This document shows, piece by piece, positions 8,191 through 16,569 of a DNA stretch of 64,000 nt. Positions within the stretch are counted from its first letter, which is position 1. Every line of letters begins with the position of its first letter. This DNA comes from Lentilitoribacter sp039986595 (lineage in GTDB: Bacteria; Pseudomonadota; Alphaproteobacteria; Rhizobiales; Rhizobiaceae), in the NCBI GenBank assembly GCA_039986595.1, contig JBDWQJ010000008.1, positions 1 to 64,000 on the forward strand. The letters run 5' to 3'. The position numbers and the translations under genes were made by a program. A model generated the notes under the pieces. The model ran no database searches. It was not told where the DNA came from and worked only from the letters and a program-made list of their open reading frames with translations.

Positions 8191-10707
8191 TTAATTTAGT
8201 GCGCTGAATATAGCTTCAGCTAGTTTATTCGAATTGTAAGGTTTCTTGATGATAGCTATATCAGGAAATTCCCTCATCGTTTCTTCTCCGCTATCGTAGC
8301 CTGTCACAAAAATAAAGGGTATCCGCTGCTCTATTAACATATTTGCTATGGCGCCACTGCGCTCCCCAGTCAGGTTAATATCAAGAACAGCAAAATTCAC
8401 ATTTTCCATCCCAAGAATTCTCAGTGCTTCTGCATTTGAACTTGCTAAAAATGTTGCCGATGCGCCAAGTCTATCAATTTCTTGCTTAGTCTGCGTTGCC
8501 ACAAGGAAATCGTCCTCTAAGACAAGGACATTCCCAATTGGCTTTCTAACACCTGCACCTATTTCTGTCTGGGGAAAACCAATTTGAGCCAATCCCTCAT
8601 GGATATTATCTCGACTAACAATAATACTGCTGGGCAGGAACATCTTTAGCTCTAATCCAGAGGGTTTGAAGTTTATCTCGGTATCTCCACCAAACTCATA
8701 AGCAAATGCATTGTGAATGAGAATTGACCCAAAGCCAGCTTTCTTAGTGTCTCTAACCGTCGGTCCATTACTTTCTTTCCAATAGATATTTAACCCTTCA
8801 TGACTAAAATCCCAGTGGATATCTAAACAACCATCGCTATTCGAGAACGCACCATACTTGGCAGCATTTGAAAACAATTCATGCAATACAAGGGTAAAAA
8901 TTGTAGCGGCATCCTTGGAAATCCCGACATCCGGACCGCTTAAACTCAAATGCGAATTTGTATAAGGGCTAGCTTCGCGTTCCATAGCCTCTCGAACACT
9001 AAGTGCACTCAAGCCGCTTTCGTTTAAAATATCATGTGCATTTGCTAATGAAAGAATCCGAGCTTGTAGCTCTTCAAAAATAACATCTACACTCCCCGTT
9101 TTGGGGTTTGACTGTTCAATAATGGATTGGACTAAAGCTAAAATATTTCGAACACGATGGTTAAGCTCTTGTGTTACTAGTTCCAAGTTTTCCAAAATAC
9201 TGTCACGAATAACCAGCTCTGACTGAGCACGATTAATTGCTCGATATAATCCTTTGGCTTCTATGACATCACTTGTTTCCCAGGAATCTGACTTGCCATC
9301 CGCAGATATTTTATAGGCTTCGAACGAAGATCTCGGATTTAACCGCGATTCTTCACCGTCGTTAATTAATTCTTTTTCTGGACTTCCAGCCCAACTGACC
9401 ATTGAATCTGAACTACGCCGAAAAAACCAAATGAAAAATTCTCCGCTTTGGATTAATAATGCACCTGCAACCCCATTAAAACTGCGTTTTGGCAGCTCAT
9501 TGGCAATCTCATCAGTAATGTACAAATTATTTTCAATTGGATTCATTATTGCCTTGAGCAAATTCAAACTATCCTCTGGAGGACAAGTCCCATATTGGTG
9601 GACCTTATCACGATAACAATACGCAACTCCGCAACATGGCATTAAATTTGAGAGTTGTAATTTAACTTTCTCCCAAGATATGATTTTCGCCTTGTGATTA
9701 TCTTTATTTGAAAAAAGTGTATTAACAATCTTGATCGCATCAAGTTCTGATTGAACAATTTGCTTCGAAATAGCGTTAGAAATCACCATACTCAGATACT
9801 GGCCCGCAAACTCGATTGCCAGATCAACGCCCCCACCAACATAACGCGGGCAATAGTGATGAAATGCAAACAAGCCCCATAATTTGTTGTTAACAACAAT
9901 AGGGAGAGTAAGAGTTGAAGAAACGCCCATATTCTTTAAGTACTCACTATGAACTGGCATGCTTCCGCGCAAGACTGCCAAGGACAAATCTAGTTCAGGC
10001 ATTTTTGGAGCAGATAAAACCTCAATCGGTTCGGCATCAACATCATAAATCATCCTAATAGGCGTTTTGACATAAAGTTGTTTAACATTTTCTGGGATAT
10101 CGAATGCGGGAAATCGCAAGCCTAGAAAACTATCTACATTATCAACTCGGCTTTCAGCTATCACCTCTCCACTTCCATCTGGCCTAAAGCGATAGGCTTT
10201 AACGCGATCATAGCCCGAAAATGATCTTAAATGCCTAACAGCCTCCTCAACAACCACAGGCAATGGAGCTTCGTGCGAAATTTTAGATGTCAACCAACGC
10301 AATCGATCAAGGCCCTGACTCTGATTCTCAGCAATGTCCCCCTCTCTCGTCAGCTCAATAATAATTGTTTCGCCTCGCACATGGCCTGCAATTTTTAGAT
10401 TTTTATATTCCCCAATTAGCTGTCTTTGTGTATTTGCCGTTGAGCGCCCTGCCATATTGCGTATTTCATGTATGTGTTCATTCGATAAAAACACGGAAGG
10501 AGACTTGCCTATAATTTCCTCTGCGCCAAAATCAAAATACTCTTCAACATTTCGAGAAACATATTCTATTTTCGATACATCTAAGTCTACACCGATTAGA
10601 CAACCAAAGGATTGTATGTGACCTGGCGCTCGAAATGGCACATCTCCGCACTTCTTTAACGCTTCAGCCTCCTGTTCTGCCAAGGACTTATTCATTGTTA
10701 TACTCAT
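8191..10707 (-). CDS. bphP: Bacteriophytochrome HWE-type histidine kinase with C-terminal receiver
   Basis: An 838-residue red/far-red photoreceptor. The N-terminal PAS carries the chromophore Cys in KKCGDVPFRAPGHIQSFG, at the position that binds biliverdin. The GAF domain has the phytochrome signature YRFRPDGSGEVIAESR and then PAFDIP, where most family members have PASDIP; a HHYCPRY segment holds the chromophore-contacting His. The PHY tongue is recognisable by NPRSSF. The kinase is HisKA_2/HWE type, with phospho-acceptor His in ELNHRVRNILALVQ. A receiver follows (VLEDDF, LDINLTG, KKPYN). Start is uncertain: a second Met at residue 5 overlaps the bphO stop. bphO overlaps by 20 bases upstream, giving chromophore supply and receptor in one operon. 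Confidence 0.94.
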   Translation of the reverse strand: MSITMNKSLAEQEAEALKKCGDVPFRAPGHIQSFGCLIGVDLDVSKIEYVSRNVEEYFDFGAEEIIGKSPSVFLSNEHIHEIRNMAGRSTANTQRQLIGEYKNLKIAGHVRGETIIIELTREGDIAENQSQGLDRLRWLTSKISHEAPLPVVVEEAVRHLRSFSGYDRVKAYRFRPDGSGEVIAESRVDNVDSFLGLRFPAFDIPENVKQLYVKTPIRMIYDVDAEPIEVLSAPKMPELDLSLAVLRGSMPVHSEYLKNMGVSSTLTLPIVVNNKLWGLFAFHHYCPRYVGGGVDLAIEFAGQYLSMVISNAISKQIVQSELDAIKIVNTLFSNKDNHKAKIISWEKVKLQLSNLMPCCGVAYCYRDKVHQYGTCPPEDSLNLLKAIMNPIENNLYITDEIANELPKRSFNGVAGALLIQSGEFFIWFFRRSSDSMVSWAGSPEKELINDGEESRLNPRSSFEAYKISADGKSDSWETSDVIEAKGLYRAINRAQSELVIRDSILENLELVTQELNHRVRNILALVQSIIEQSNPKTGSVDVIFEELQARILSLANAHDILNESGLSALSVREAMEREASPYTNSHLSLSGPDVGISKDAATIFTLVLHELFSNAAKYGAFSNSDGCLDIHWDFSHEGLNIYWKESNGPTVRDTKKAGFGSILIHNAFAYEFGGDTEINFKPSGLELKMFLPSSIIVSRDNIHEGLAQIGFPQTEIGAGVRKPIGNVLVLEDDFLVATQTKQEIDRLGASATFLASSNAEALRILGMENVNFAVLDINLTGERSGAIANMLIEQRIPFIFVTGYDSGEETMREFPDIAIIKKPYNSNKLAEAIFSALN

Positions 10708-11266
10708 CCAATTGCGAAATTAAATCTTCAAAAACCAACACTGCCCCACTTTTAATCTCATTATAACCGGAAGTGCATTGGTTCAACTTTTCAACAAATT
10801 CTGACCATCGAGGGTGGGCGTTCTCTCTTAACGAATTCATGTAGCGAACATTCACTAAACCACTCTTCACGGCTTGTTTGTGTAAGATTTGTGCTCCCAT
10901 AGCAGAACCTTCTAACACATATGTGATGCCAATCATCTTATTAAAATTTGTTGAATTATGACGCATGATCGGATCGACGCATTCTTCTGAAAGAGCTTGT
11001 AGGTCTCCTTGCAATGCAGCAATCAAATTTGTCTGATTTTTTCTCAATCCAAATGCGCCTGCCACTTCATCGCAGCATAGTGCATATCGTGAGTGCAACC
11101 GGAGCATCGTACGCAACCAAAAAATATATTCTTTTTGACACTTAAAAATATCAAGATCGTCTACCAGCTTTTCCGCATTATTATGAAGCGCCTGTGTCTC
11201 ATGCTTAAGACACAACCTCATGTTATTCTTTTCATTTTTGGTAGGTATCTCAACTTCGAAGGCCAT
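10688..11266 (-). CDS. bphO: Heme oxygenase supplying biliverdin to the phytochrome
   Basis: A 192-residue protein of the bacterial heme oxygenase family, which opens heme to biliverdin, CO and iron. The proximal heme-ligand His is in HETQALHNNAEK near residue 28. The distal-helix region is MIGITYVLEGSAMGAQIL at about 110-130, a family hallmark. Its 3' end overlaps the bacteriophytochrome start by 20 bases, which is the classic bphO-bphP arrangement and implies use of its product as chromophore. The start may be the ATG at 11266, preceded by a GGTGGAA stretch, or an internal Met at residue 16 just before the first helix. Cytoplasmic; the electron donor is not visible. Confidence 0.9.
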   Translation of the reverse strand: MAFEVEIPTKNEKNNMRLCLKHETQALHNNAEKLVDDLDIFKCQKEYIFWLRTMLRLHSRYALCCDEVAGAFGLRKNQTNLIAALQGDLQALSEECVDPIMRHNSTNFNKMIGITYVLEGSAMGAQILHKQAVKSGLVNVRYMNSLRENAHPRWSEFVEKLNQCTSGYNEIKSGAVLVFEDLISQLDEYNNE

Positions 11267-11534
11267 AAAGTTCCACCCGATAATAAAACCATACTAGACC
11301 GTCTTATTCGTCCATGGTCAACATAACGCAGCCGGCATTATCCATTCAATTCAGTTTTCAACAGGCATGAAGATAAAAATACAACCAATAACACCGGAAA
11401 ATACCCAAGCCTAGCGGTCCTAAATTGTGGTGCAACTCAATAAATTAGCAGAATCCAGCCAAAACTGGATAGAAGTGGGCTCTCAGGTCATAATATTATG
11501 CTTTGAAAGAGCGGAACCCAATGGGCTTTATTAT

Positions 11535-12920
11535 TTACGCCGCGGCGGAGGATAATTTCGCCATTCCATTTTTCAATGCTTGAACACACGATGGATCAAA
11601 AGCCACACCAATATCTTTATCAAGTATTTTAAATGCTTGTTCAATTGGCAAGGCTTTTCTGTATGGTCTATCAGCAGTTAGCGCGTCGAATACATCTGCC
11701 ACCGTTAATATGCGTACTTCAAGACAGATCTCATCATCCTTTAAGCCCCAAGGGTAACCTTTCCCATCTAATCTTTCATGGTGAGCGCCGGCAATGTCAG
11801 AGATATCATGAAAGGCTTCGACATGTCGCAGAATATTGTAGCTATGTAACGGATGTGATTTTATAGCGTTCCATTCGTCTTCATCAGGTTTGCCAGGTTT
11901 ATCCAAGATTTGATTGCTAACAGCAAGTTTACCAATATCATGCAGCAGAGCTGCGCGACGAAGCCATCTTCTGTGTTGAGGGGTAAATTCCAATTCCTCG
12001 GCAATCATATCTGTGTAGAAAGTCACCCGATTGCTGTGGTCTGCAGTAAATGGGCTTTTTGCATCAACCACATCTGCGAATGCCTTTGCAATGTCGTCCA
12101 AATAATCTTCATTGACGGGTTTTGCCAAAAAGGCTGGTTTCATTGAGAAGACCTCACCCTCAAGATTATCCTGTTTTAGCATTTGCCAAAAATGCGACTG
12201 TTCTTGAACCTTTAAAAATGCAGATACAAGGTTTGGATCAAACCAAGTCCCAGAGCGAGACTTAACCTCTTCAATTGCAGCTTGAATACCGTGTTCACTG
12301 TGGAACACGTCGACGACTTGTGCAAGCAGCGCAATATTTGCTTGAGAGGGGATTTGAGTGGCAACCAAAGACGAGGGTTTACCAGATCCATCCCAATGCT
12401 CATCTAGGTTTCGGATGCCATCTTGCACGCCGCTTGGAAAACGCATTTTAGCAGCAATATCAGCACCTCGGTGGCAACGAGTCTCAATCAATTCGTGAGC
12501 AATCTTGCCACCGTTTTGTAAGACATTGGCCAAAGCGCGTATGCGTTCTGTCAGGCCTGCTTTCAAGCCTGTTTTTGCAAAAACAAATCTAAGTGCAGAG
12601 TTCAAACTGCCGTCCACGGTTTTAAAGTCTTTTTTGAAATGAATATCATCTGTGATGTATAATTCGCAGATGCGTGCCGCGTTGCTGGAGCAACCAAGGT
12701 CTTTCAGCAGCAATGTGAAATATAAATCGCTCAATTCATTTTCACCAAGCCCAAGAGTGAGGCCGATATTCGTTCCAATCCAGCAACATCTCACGCAATG
12801 CCCCTGTGGTTGCCCTTCGGTTAGATCAAGCGCATGACTAAGAGAGCCGATAATGTCGGCAAGTTTTAACGTTTGTTTTTTGCGTTGTTTAGCGATTGAG
12901 TTAAAGTGAATATAGCTCAT
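11535..12920 (-). CDS. HD-GYP domain phosphodiesterase with tandem HD domains
   Basis: A 461-residue protein. The C-terminal half (about 280-450) is a full HD-GYP domain with HSNRV, LLHDIGKLAVS, HHERLDGKGYPWGL and DVFDALTADRPYR, the metal-binding and GYP motifs expected of a cyclic-di-GMP phosphodiesterase. The N-terminal half holds a second, degenerate HD-like domain (GHCVRCCWIG through RCHRGADIAAKMRFP). No receiver or membrane segment is present, so how it is controlled is unknown. It is on the same strand as the phytochrome operon but separated by 270 bases, and is probably a separate unit. Turnover of c-di-GMP rather than another dinucleotide is inferred from the motifs. Confidence 0.9.
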   Translation of the reverse strand: MSYIHFNSIAKQRKKQTLKLADIIGSLSHALDLTEGQPQGHCVRCCWIGTNIGLTLGLGENELSDLYFTLLLKDLGCSSNAARICELYITDDIHFKKDFKTVDGSLNSALRFVFAKTGLKAGLTERIRALANVLQNGGKIAHELIETRCHRGADIAAKMRFPSGVQDGIRNLDEHWDGSGKPSSLVATQIPSQANIALLAQVVDVFHSEHGIQAAIEEVKSRSGTWFDPNLVSAFLKVQEQSHFWQMLKQDNLEGEVFSMKPAFLAKPVNEDYLDDIAKAFADVVDAKSPFTADHSNRVTFYTDMIAEELEFTPQHRRWLRRAALLHDIGKLAVSNQILDKPGKPDEDEWNAIKSHPLHSYNILRHVEAFHDISDIAGAHHERLDGKGYPWGLKDDEICLEVRILTVADVFDALTADRPYRKALPIEQAFKILDKDIGVAFDPSCVQALKNGMAKLSSAAA

Positions 12921-13110
12921 TCATATGATCTCTCGTTTATAAAAGAAGACTAACTGTAATTCTTTAAAAACGTCTTATGCAGAAGTCATGAATTAAATGG
13001 ATGAAAACTTGATTTACCAAACGGCGTTATCAGACGAACTCTAACTGATCACAAATGTCCCAACAAGATGGGATTTTACGACTAAATGGTTGCAAATGGA
13101 GCTGTGTACT

Positions 13111-13190
13111 GCGGCAAATCTCTGCAGTGTGGGAGCACTTTAAAACTTCTGCATTGCCGCCCTCACCTTCGAAATGGAAGGTGAGAATTT
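13111..13190 (+). ncRNA. Candidate structured small RNA with terminator hairpin
   Basis: GCGGCAA (13111-13117) pairs with TTGCCGC (13154-13160), and inside it TGCAG (13123-13127) pairs with CTGCA (13148-13152). A perfect 9-bp hairpin follows at once: CTCACCTTC (13162-13170) with GAAGGTGAG (13177-13185), then AATTTT. A folded body plus a terminator-like hairpin fits a small RNA in this gene-poor 780-base gap. No known RNA family is recognised, and the U-tract is short. Confidence 0.35.
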
Positions 13191-13462
13191 TCACACCTAT
13201 TGTTATGATATTGCCCTGTATTTTGTAGATGTTTCCCGCCTAAAGCATTCAATTCAGCACCATATGAAGCAAGTTTATCTGTCACAACTGACAAAACACC
13301 TTCAACCTGTCGATGACTTAGCGGATATCACATATAATACATTACCGCTCACTAGATAATTTCTGAAGTCGTCTTGAAATATATATATAACAAATCCAGA
13401 CTTGATGAGACGCAAGACGCGTTCTCAATGAACATTGGCCAGTAACACATCTACACCCTATT

Positions 13463-13625
13463 CTAAGCCATAACCCTGAACCCCTTGCATCTCATATTGC
13501 CCCTCATTTCGATGAGCTTTGTGTCCTTCTGATAGTCTGGGATGAATTACGGGTCTGATACTCTGATATTGGTTAGGAGGTGCTCTGGATCGTAACAGAT
13601 GTGGCTACAGCCATCGGTGTCAGTC
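13463..13625 (-). pseudogene. Decayed copy of the 3' end of the D5-type helicase gene at 18956-20626
   Basis: Read on the minus strand, this stretch aligns codon by codon to the last 50-odd residues of the helicase. YDPEHLLTNI matches YDPDHPATNI, FIPDYQKDTKLIEMRGNM matches FISEYQKDAKLIQMRDNM, and KGFRVM matches KGFRIV before the stop. The alignment needs no gap in this stretch but has an in-frame TAA in place of a Pro codon. Similarity ends abruptly near 13625. It is therefore the remnant of an older or second related element at the far flank of the present one. Confidence 0.8.
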
Positions 13626-13660
13626 TGCCAACATTGTATCGTCACAGCACTGTCAATTAG
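13574..13660 (+). pseudogene. Possible C-terminal helix-turn-helix scrap of a serine recombinase
   Basis: The + strand frame, open only between a TAG at 13574-13576 and a TAG at 13658-13660, reads VTDVATAIGVSLPTLYRH. This resembles the C-terminal HTH of resolvase and invertase enzymes, which typically runs like IAxxLGVSRxTLYRHL. The first part overlaps the helicase relic on the other strand, so at least part of the resemblance could be chance. At most it is a fragment. Confidence 0.25.
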
Positions 13661-13701
13661 TTCTGGACCAGCGAAATTTGCGATGTTATCCGTAACGTAT
13701 T

Positions 13702-14427
13702 ATGAGGTCTGTATCCGTTACAGTTTGTGATCATTGTGGAGCCGATGTTTCTTCTGATGAAGGTCGTCGTGATAAACGCTTTTGCTCCAATAAATGTAGA
13801 CAGGCTGATTACCGAAGACGGAAGAAGGTTTCCCAGAAACCAGTCGAAGCCCTCGTCCATGGTGACAATGCTGATCTGATTAAAACAGTGGCTTCATTGT
13901 ATGCTAAAGATACTGATCTAAAGATTGCTGATGTGACCTACGGCAAAGGTGTCTTCTGGCGAAAATGTCCACATCTTGATGTCACAGGATCAGACTTGGT
14001 AACCGTACCAGAACGATCATATGATTTTCGCAACCTTCCTTACGAAGATAAATCATTCGACATTGTTGTTCTTGATCCGCCCTATGTTCATTCACCCGGC
14101 AATCATATGACTGATGCCAACTACCAAAATGCACAAACCACCAAGGGTCATCTGTACGACGATATCATGAAGCTTTATCGTGATGGGATGAAAGAAGCCT
14201 CAAGAGTGGCGAGGAGACAAATCTGGGTGAAGTGTAAGGATCAAGTTCAAGCTGGTCAGCAGTGCTGGGCACATATTGACATCCTCAACGAAGCCACCAA
14301 GCTTGGCATGAGAGGACGAGACTTTTTCACGCTTATACCCACGGCAAGAACACCCAACGGACGCTGGACCATCCAGCATCATGCTCGTAAGCCAATGTCA
14401 TATCTTTGGGTGCTGGATGTCGCATAG
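13702..14427 (+). CDS. DNA methyltransferase with N-terminal zinc-binding motif
   Basis: A 241-residue protein. The N-terminus has CDHCGAD followed by RFCSNKCRQADYRRRKK, a Cys4 zinc-binding motif then a basic patch (about 9-45), probably for DNA binding. The rest is a Rossmann-type methyltransferase, with a catalytic VLDPPYVHSP at about residue 130. DPPY is typical of amino-methylating (N6-adenine or N4-cytosine) enzymes. Upstream GKGVFWRKCP and SDLVTVPERSYDF lie where SAM-binding motifs are expected. It is small, lacks a target-recognition domain and has no restriction partner nearby, so a solitary phage- or element-type methylase is likely. No clear ribosome-binding site precedes the ATG. 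Confidence 0.75.
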   Translation: MRSVSVTVCDHCGADVSSDEGRRDKRFCSNKCRQADYRRRKKVSQKPVEALVHGDNADLIKTVASLYAKDTDLKIADVTYGKGVFWRKCPHLDVTGSDLVTVPERSYDFRNLPYEDKSFDIVVLDPPYVHSPGNHMTDANYQNAQTTKGHLYDDIMKLYRDGMKEASRVARRQIWVKCKDQVQAGQQCWAHIDILNEATKLGMRGRDFFTLIPTARTPNGRWTIQHHARKPMSYLWVLDVA

Positions 14428-14444
14428 ACCACCTTCAGCCAAGT

Positions 14445-14472
14445 AAAAAACCACCGCCATTTCTGACGGTGG
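14445..14472 (-). terminator. Intrinsic terminator of the gene at 14504-15070
   Basis: On the minus strand CCACCG (14472-14467) pairs with CGGTGG (14456-14451) and is followed by six T residues (14450-14445). It sits in the gap between two convergent genes. Confidence 0.75.
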
Positions 14473-14503
14473 CCGGTTCTTGTAGTTCTAATGTGAATTC
14501 GCG

Positions 14504-15070
14504 TTAGTGGGTTTTACGATACGCCCAGTTCTGCACGGTCGTATAAACTTGCCTCAGTTCTTCTTCAGGCAAGCATCCATAATAATCATCCAATGGTTCG
14601 CTTTCTTTATCACCCACCACATGTCGGCACTGCCCATCGAAGAGAAACGATTCTCCCTCACCATGTTCCACGATTTTGTTGCCAAGGATCATGCCATCAA
14701 CGGTATCATAGACTTCAAAAATACGACGCAGTTGAATCTGGATGTTTGATTTGTTGCTCACCGTTTCAACAACAAGGTCATAGAGCCAGAATACATCCGG
14801 TTCATCGCGTTGACGTTGGAGCAGAACATATTCATTTCCTTCATGCTCATCTGTAAAGCGATGTTGATCCGAGAGATGTCCACGGAAGAGAACGGTATTC
14901 CGAACATTCTTAGTAACGGATTCTTCTTCGAGCCGGTTGACTGCCCACCAAAGGTCCGTACTACGTTCCAATTCGCGTTTCCAGTCTTTAAGTGTCCAAT
15001 CGGGATGATAGCGACCTGCGCCGATCCATTCTTGAGAGTTGCAAGTTGTTTCTGTTTCAAATTTCATCAT
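14504..15070 (-). CDS. Hypothetical acidic protein of the mobile element
   Basis: A 188-residue soluble protein with a good ribosome-binding site (AAGGAC, 8 bases before the ATG) and its own terminator. It is rich in Trp near the N-terminus (WTLKDWKRELERSTDLWWAV) and in Glu/Asp throughout. No signal peptide, membrane segment or domain is recognised. It is transcribed convergently with the methyltransferase and has a leader containing strong hairpins (15095-15192). Being within the element and having a clean expression context, it is probably a real accessory gene of unknown role, such as an anti-restriction or modification-related protein; that is only a guess from position. Confidence 0.65.
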   Translation of the reverse strand: MMKFETETTCNSQEWIGAGRYHPDWTLKDWKRELERSTDLWWAVNRLEEESVTKNVRNTVLFRGHLSDQHRFTDEHEGNEYVLLQRQRDEPDVFWLYDLVVETVSNKSNIQIQLRRIFEVYDTVDGMILGNKIVEHGEGESFLFDGQCRHVVGDKESEPLDDYYGCLPEEELRQVYTTVQNWAYRKTH

Positions 15071-15121
15071 GTTTTATGTCCTTAATATGATGCCGTGGGA
15101 ATCGGACCCACGGGAGGTTAA

Positions 15122-15192
15122 AGTGACAGTTTCTTCGCTGTCACTATATTAGCTAGTTCGGTACTTTCACGCGGACAAGGGCCGCGTGAAAG
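15122..15192. promoter_or_regulatory. Two strong adjacent hairpins between divergent units
   Basis: AGTGACAG (15122-15129) pairs with CTGTCACT (15138-15145), and CTTTCACGCGG (15164-15174) pairs perfectly with CCGCGTGAAAG (15182-15192). A third stem CGTGGG/CCCACG lies just left, at about 15096-15114. None is followed by a good U-tract on the minus strand. They sit in the leader of the gene at 14504-15070 and could be operators or RNA control elements. Confidence 0.4.
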
Positions 15193-15196
15193 AAAA

Positions 15197-15370
15197 ATGA
15201 AAAAAGTTTCTGAGTGCTCGATCATGTTATTACAAAGTCAAGCAGAACAGGGGGGTAAGAGGTCTATGGCTTTTTCTCATTCAAAGTCGTTAACTGTTCA
15301 TTGTGGCGTAGAAGATGTCTATTCTTTGCAAGAAGGTCCATTTGTTGACTGCCGAGGTCACATCATCTGA
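15197..15370 (+). CDS. Possible 57-residue protein
   Basis: A + strand frame starts 4 bases after the 11-bp hairpin at 15164-15192 and runs to TGA at 15368-15370. The hairpin arm ends in GAAAG, a weak ribosome-binding site. An internal ATG at 15266 has a purine-rich GGGGGGTAAGAGG upstream and would give 34 residues. The sequence (for example TVHCGVEDVYSLQEGPFVDC) looks protein-like and has three or four Cys, but no family is recognised. Confidence 0.3.
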   Translation: MKKVSECSIMLLQSQAEQGGKRSMAFSHSKSLTVHCGVEDVYSLQEGPFVDCRGHII

Positions 15371-15455
15371 AGAAGTTGATCCGCATCGAATAGCGTGTAT
15401 TCGTATACATGCATATAATCTCACTTGTTGAATCCAACAAAGGGATACTATTCCG

Positions 15456-15776
15456 TCAAATTTCCCTTTTCGGCAGAATATCCATTTGCTGGATGATAGA
15501 CCTTGGACCTGTCACCCAAATCGTCTTGTTCTTTTTAAGAGGGAAATATGTCCATATATGTCCACGGGTTTTGACTAACTTGATCTCTTTCCCACTTCGG
15601 GTCCATCTAGAATGAACCGCGATCTCATCACGCTTCACGCCTTTAGCAACAAGTCTATCTATGAATCGGCGTTCCCAGAACGGGTAATTGCGATCAATAT
15701 CATTATAGAAATCGATATGATGTTCAACGAAGTACCCCGTGACGACAAATACATCATTGAAGAGGTCAGGCTTCAT
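15456..15776 (-). CDS. Hypothetical basic protein, second gene of a coupled pair
   Basis: The frame is open from 15791, but the ATG at 15776 overlaps the stop of the preceding gene as ATGA and is the better start (106 residues). The protein is basic and aromatic-rich (FFVEHHIDFYNDIDRNYPFW-type composition). It has a RRFIDRLVAKGVKRDEIAVH segment and ends KNKTIWVTGPRSIIQQMDIL. No domain is recognised. Its neighbour carries two CxxC knuckles, so the two may act together in nucleic-acid binding on the element; that is inference. Confidence 0.5.
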   Translation of the reverse strand: MKPDLFNDVFVVTGYFVEHHIDFYNDIDRNYPFWERRFIDRLVAKGVKRDEIAVHSRWTRSGKEIKLVKTRGHIWTYFPLKKNKTIWVTGPRSIIQQMDILPKREI

Positions 15777-16000
15777 GCCGACTGACCCCATGGAGCAACA
15801 CGTTTACAGATCGTCTCACTCGTCTTGCCTACCTTGATGCAATATGGACACGGAAAATGATGTCCAGCATCACTGAGTTTTAATTTATCGGGCAGTTCTT
15901 TGGCTATGAAGTTGGGATGAAGATTTAATACTGATGTACAACTAACGCATCTGACTTCTAGCCATGAATTGGTTTCTCTTAGTCCTCCAATTGTGTTCAT
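15773..16000 (-). CDS. Small zinc-ribbon-like protein
   Basis: A 75-residue protein with a strong ribosome-binding site (AGGAG, 9 bases before the ATG). Two Cys pairs, CVSC at about residue 18 and CPYC at about residue 51, are spaced as in zinc ribbons, with an extra Cys near the C-terminus. Its stop overlaps the ATG of the next gene. Small zinc-ribbon proteins are common in mobile elements and often bind nucleic acid, but this family is not recognised. Confidence 0.6.
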   Translation of the reverse strand: MNTIGGLRETNSWLEVRCVSCTSVLNLHPNFIAKELPDKLKLSDAGHHFPCPYCIKVGKTSETICKRVAPWGQSA

Positions 16001-16563
16001 ACTTGATTCTCCTGATAGGTAAATGTTCCTATTCTATTCTCATATAAAACATTATTGATCAACAGGCCAAAAGTTAAATATCGAGGAGAGATTAAATCAA
16101 GGAGCAACCGAACGAACATTGCTATACAAGACCAGCAGACCGCCAAGTCTAGTATCATTGAAACATAGGGAAAATAAGTTCATCCGTCCGTTATTTTCCC
16201 CTATATTCAAACCAACTTATAGAGATGGTCTGGTCCAGAAGAAGGATTTGGAATGTCAACCAACTGATTTATATCAGTTTTGTATCGGACCACCTCGGAC
16301 CAGTAAATTGTTGTCCTGACCTAAAGTGCTGGTCTATGCTGGTTTGGCCCGTTAATTTTGTGATATAGGTCTTAATGCTAATGGCAAAAAATTGTCATTA
16401 GCTTGATGTATCTATAAGTTTCTCGTCAATTCGACAACAGTTGACTATAAATTTTGGAACAGCATGACAAAGGTACAACTTAGTAAATTTTGTTAATTGT
16501 AAGAAAAACTGAATCAAAGGCGAGCTTTGATATTTGATTAAAAGATGATTTTTTTGTGGACTT
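16001..16563. other. Intergenic region with palindromes, no supported gene
   Basis: This is the shared upstream region of the zinc-ribbon pair (minus) and the phosphotransferase pair (plus). It holds the palindrome AACTGAT-TTAT-ATCAGTT (16262-16279), several GGTC/GGACC-rich stretches around 16225-16315, and a long near-perfect inverted repeat, GCTAATGGCAA (16377-16387) with TTGTCATTAGC (16392-16402). These fit operators or promoter architecture. The short frames here lack start signals. Confidence 0.4.
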
Positions 16564-16569
16564 GTGGTT

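Noticed and set aside
13174..13359. 61-residue + strand frame
   Set aside because: It begins inside the terminator-like hairpin at 13162-13185, has no start context and is AT-rich.
15093..15115. Possible duplicated tRNA 3' end (attachment site) near GTGGGAATCGGACCCACGGG
   Set aside because: It superficially resembles a T-arm, but does not align with the tRNA-Met 3' end at 25050-25085. It is a simple 6-bp hairpin.
16119..16319. 66-residue + strand frame upstream of the phosphotransferase
   Set aside because: Non-ATG start, no ribosome-binding site, and it overlaps palindromic, regulatory-looking sequence.
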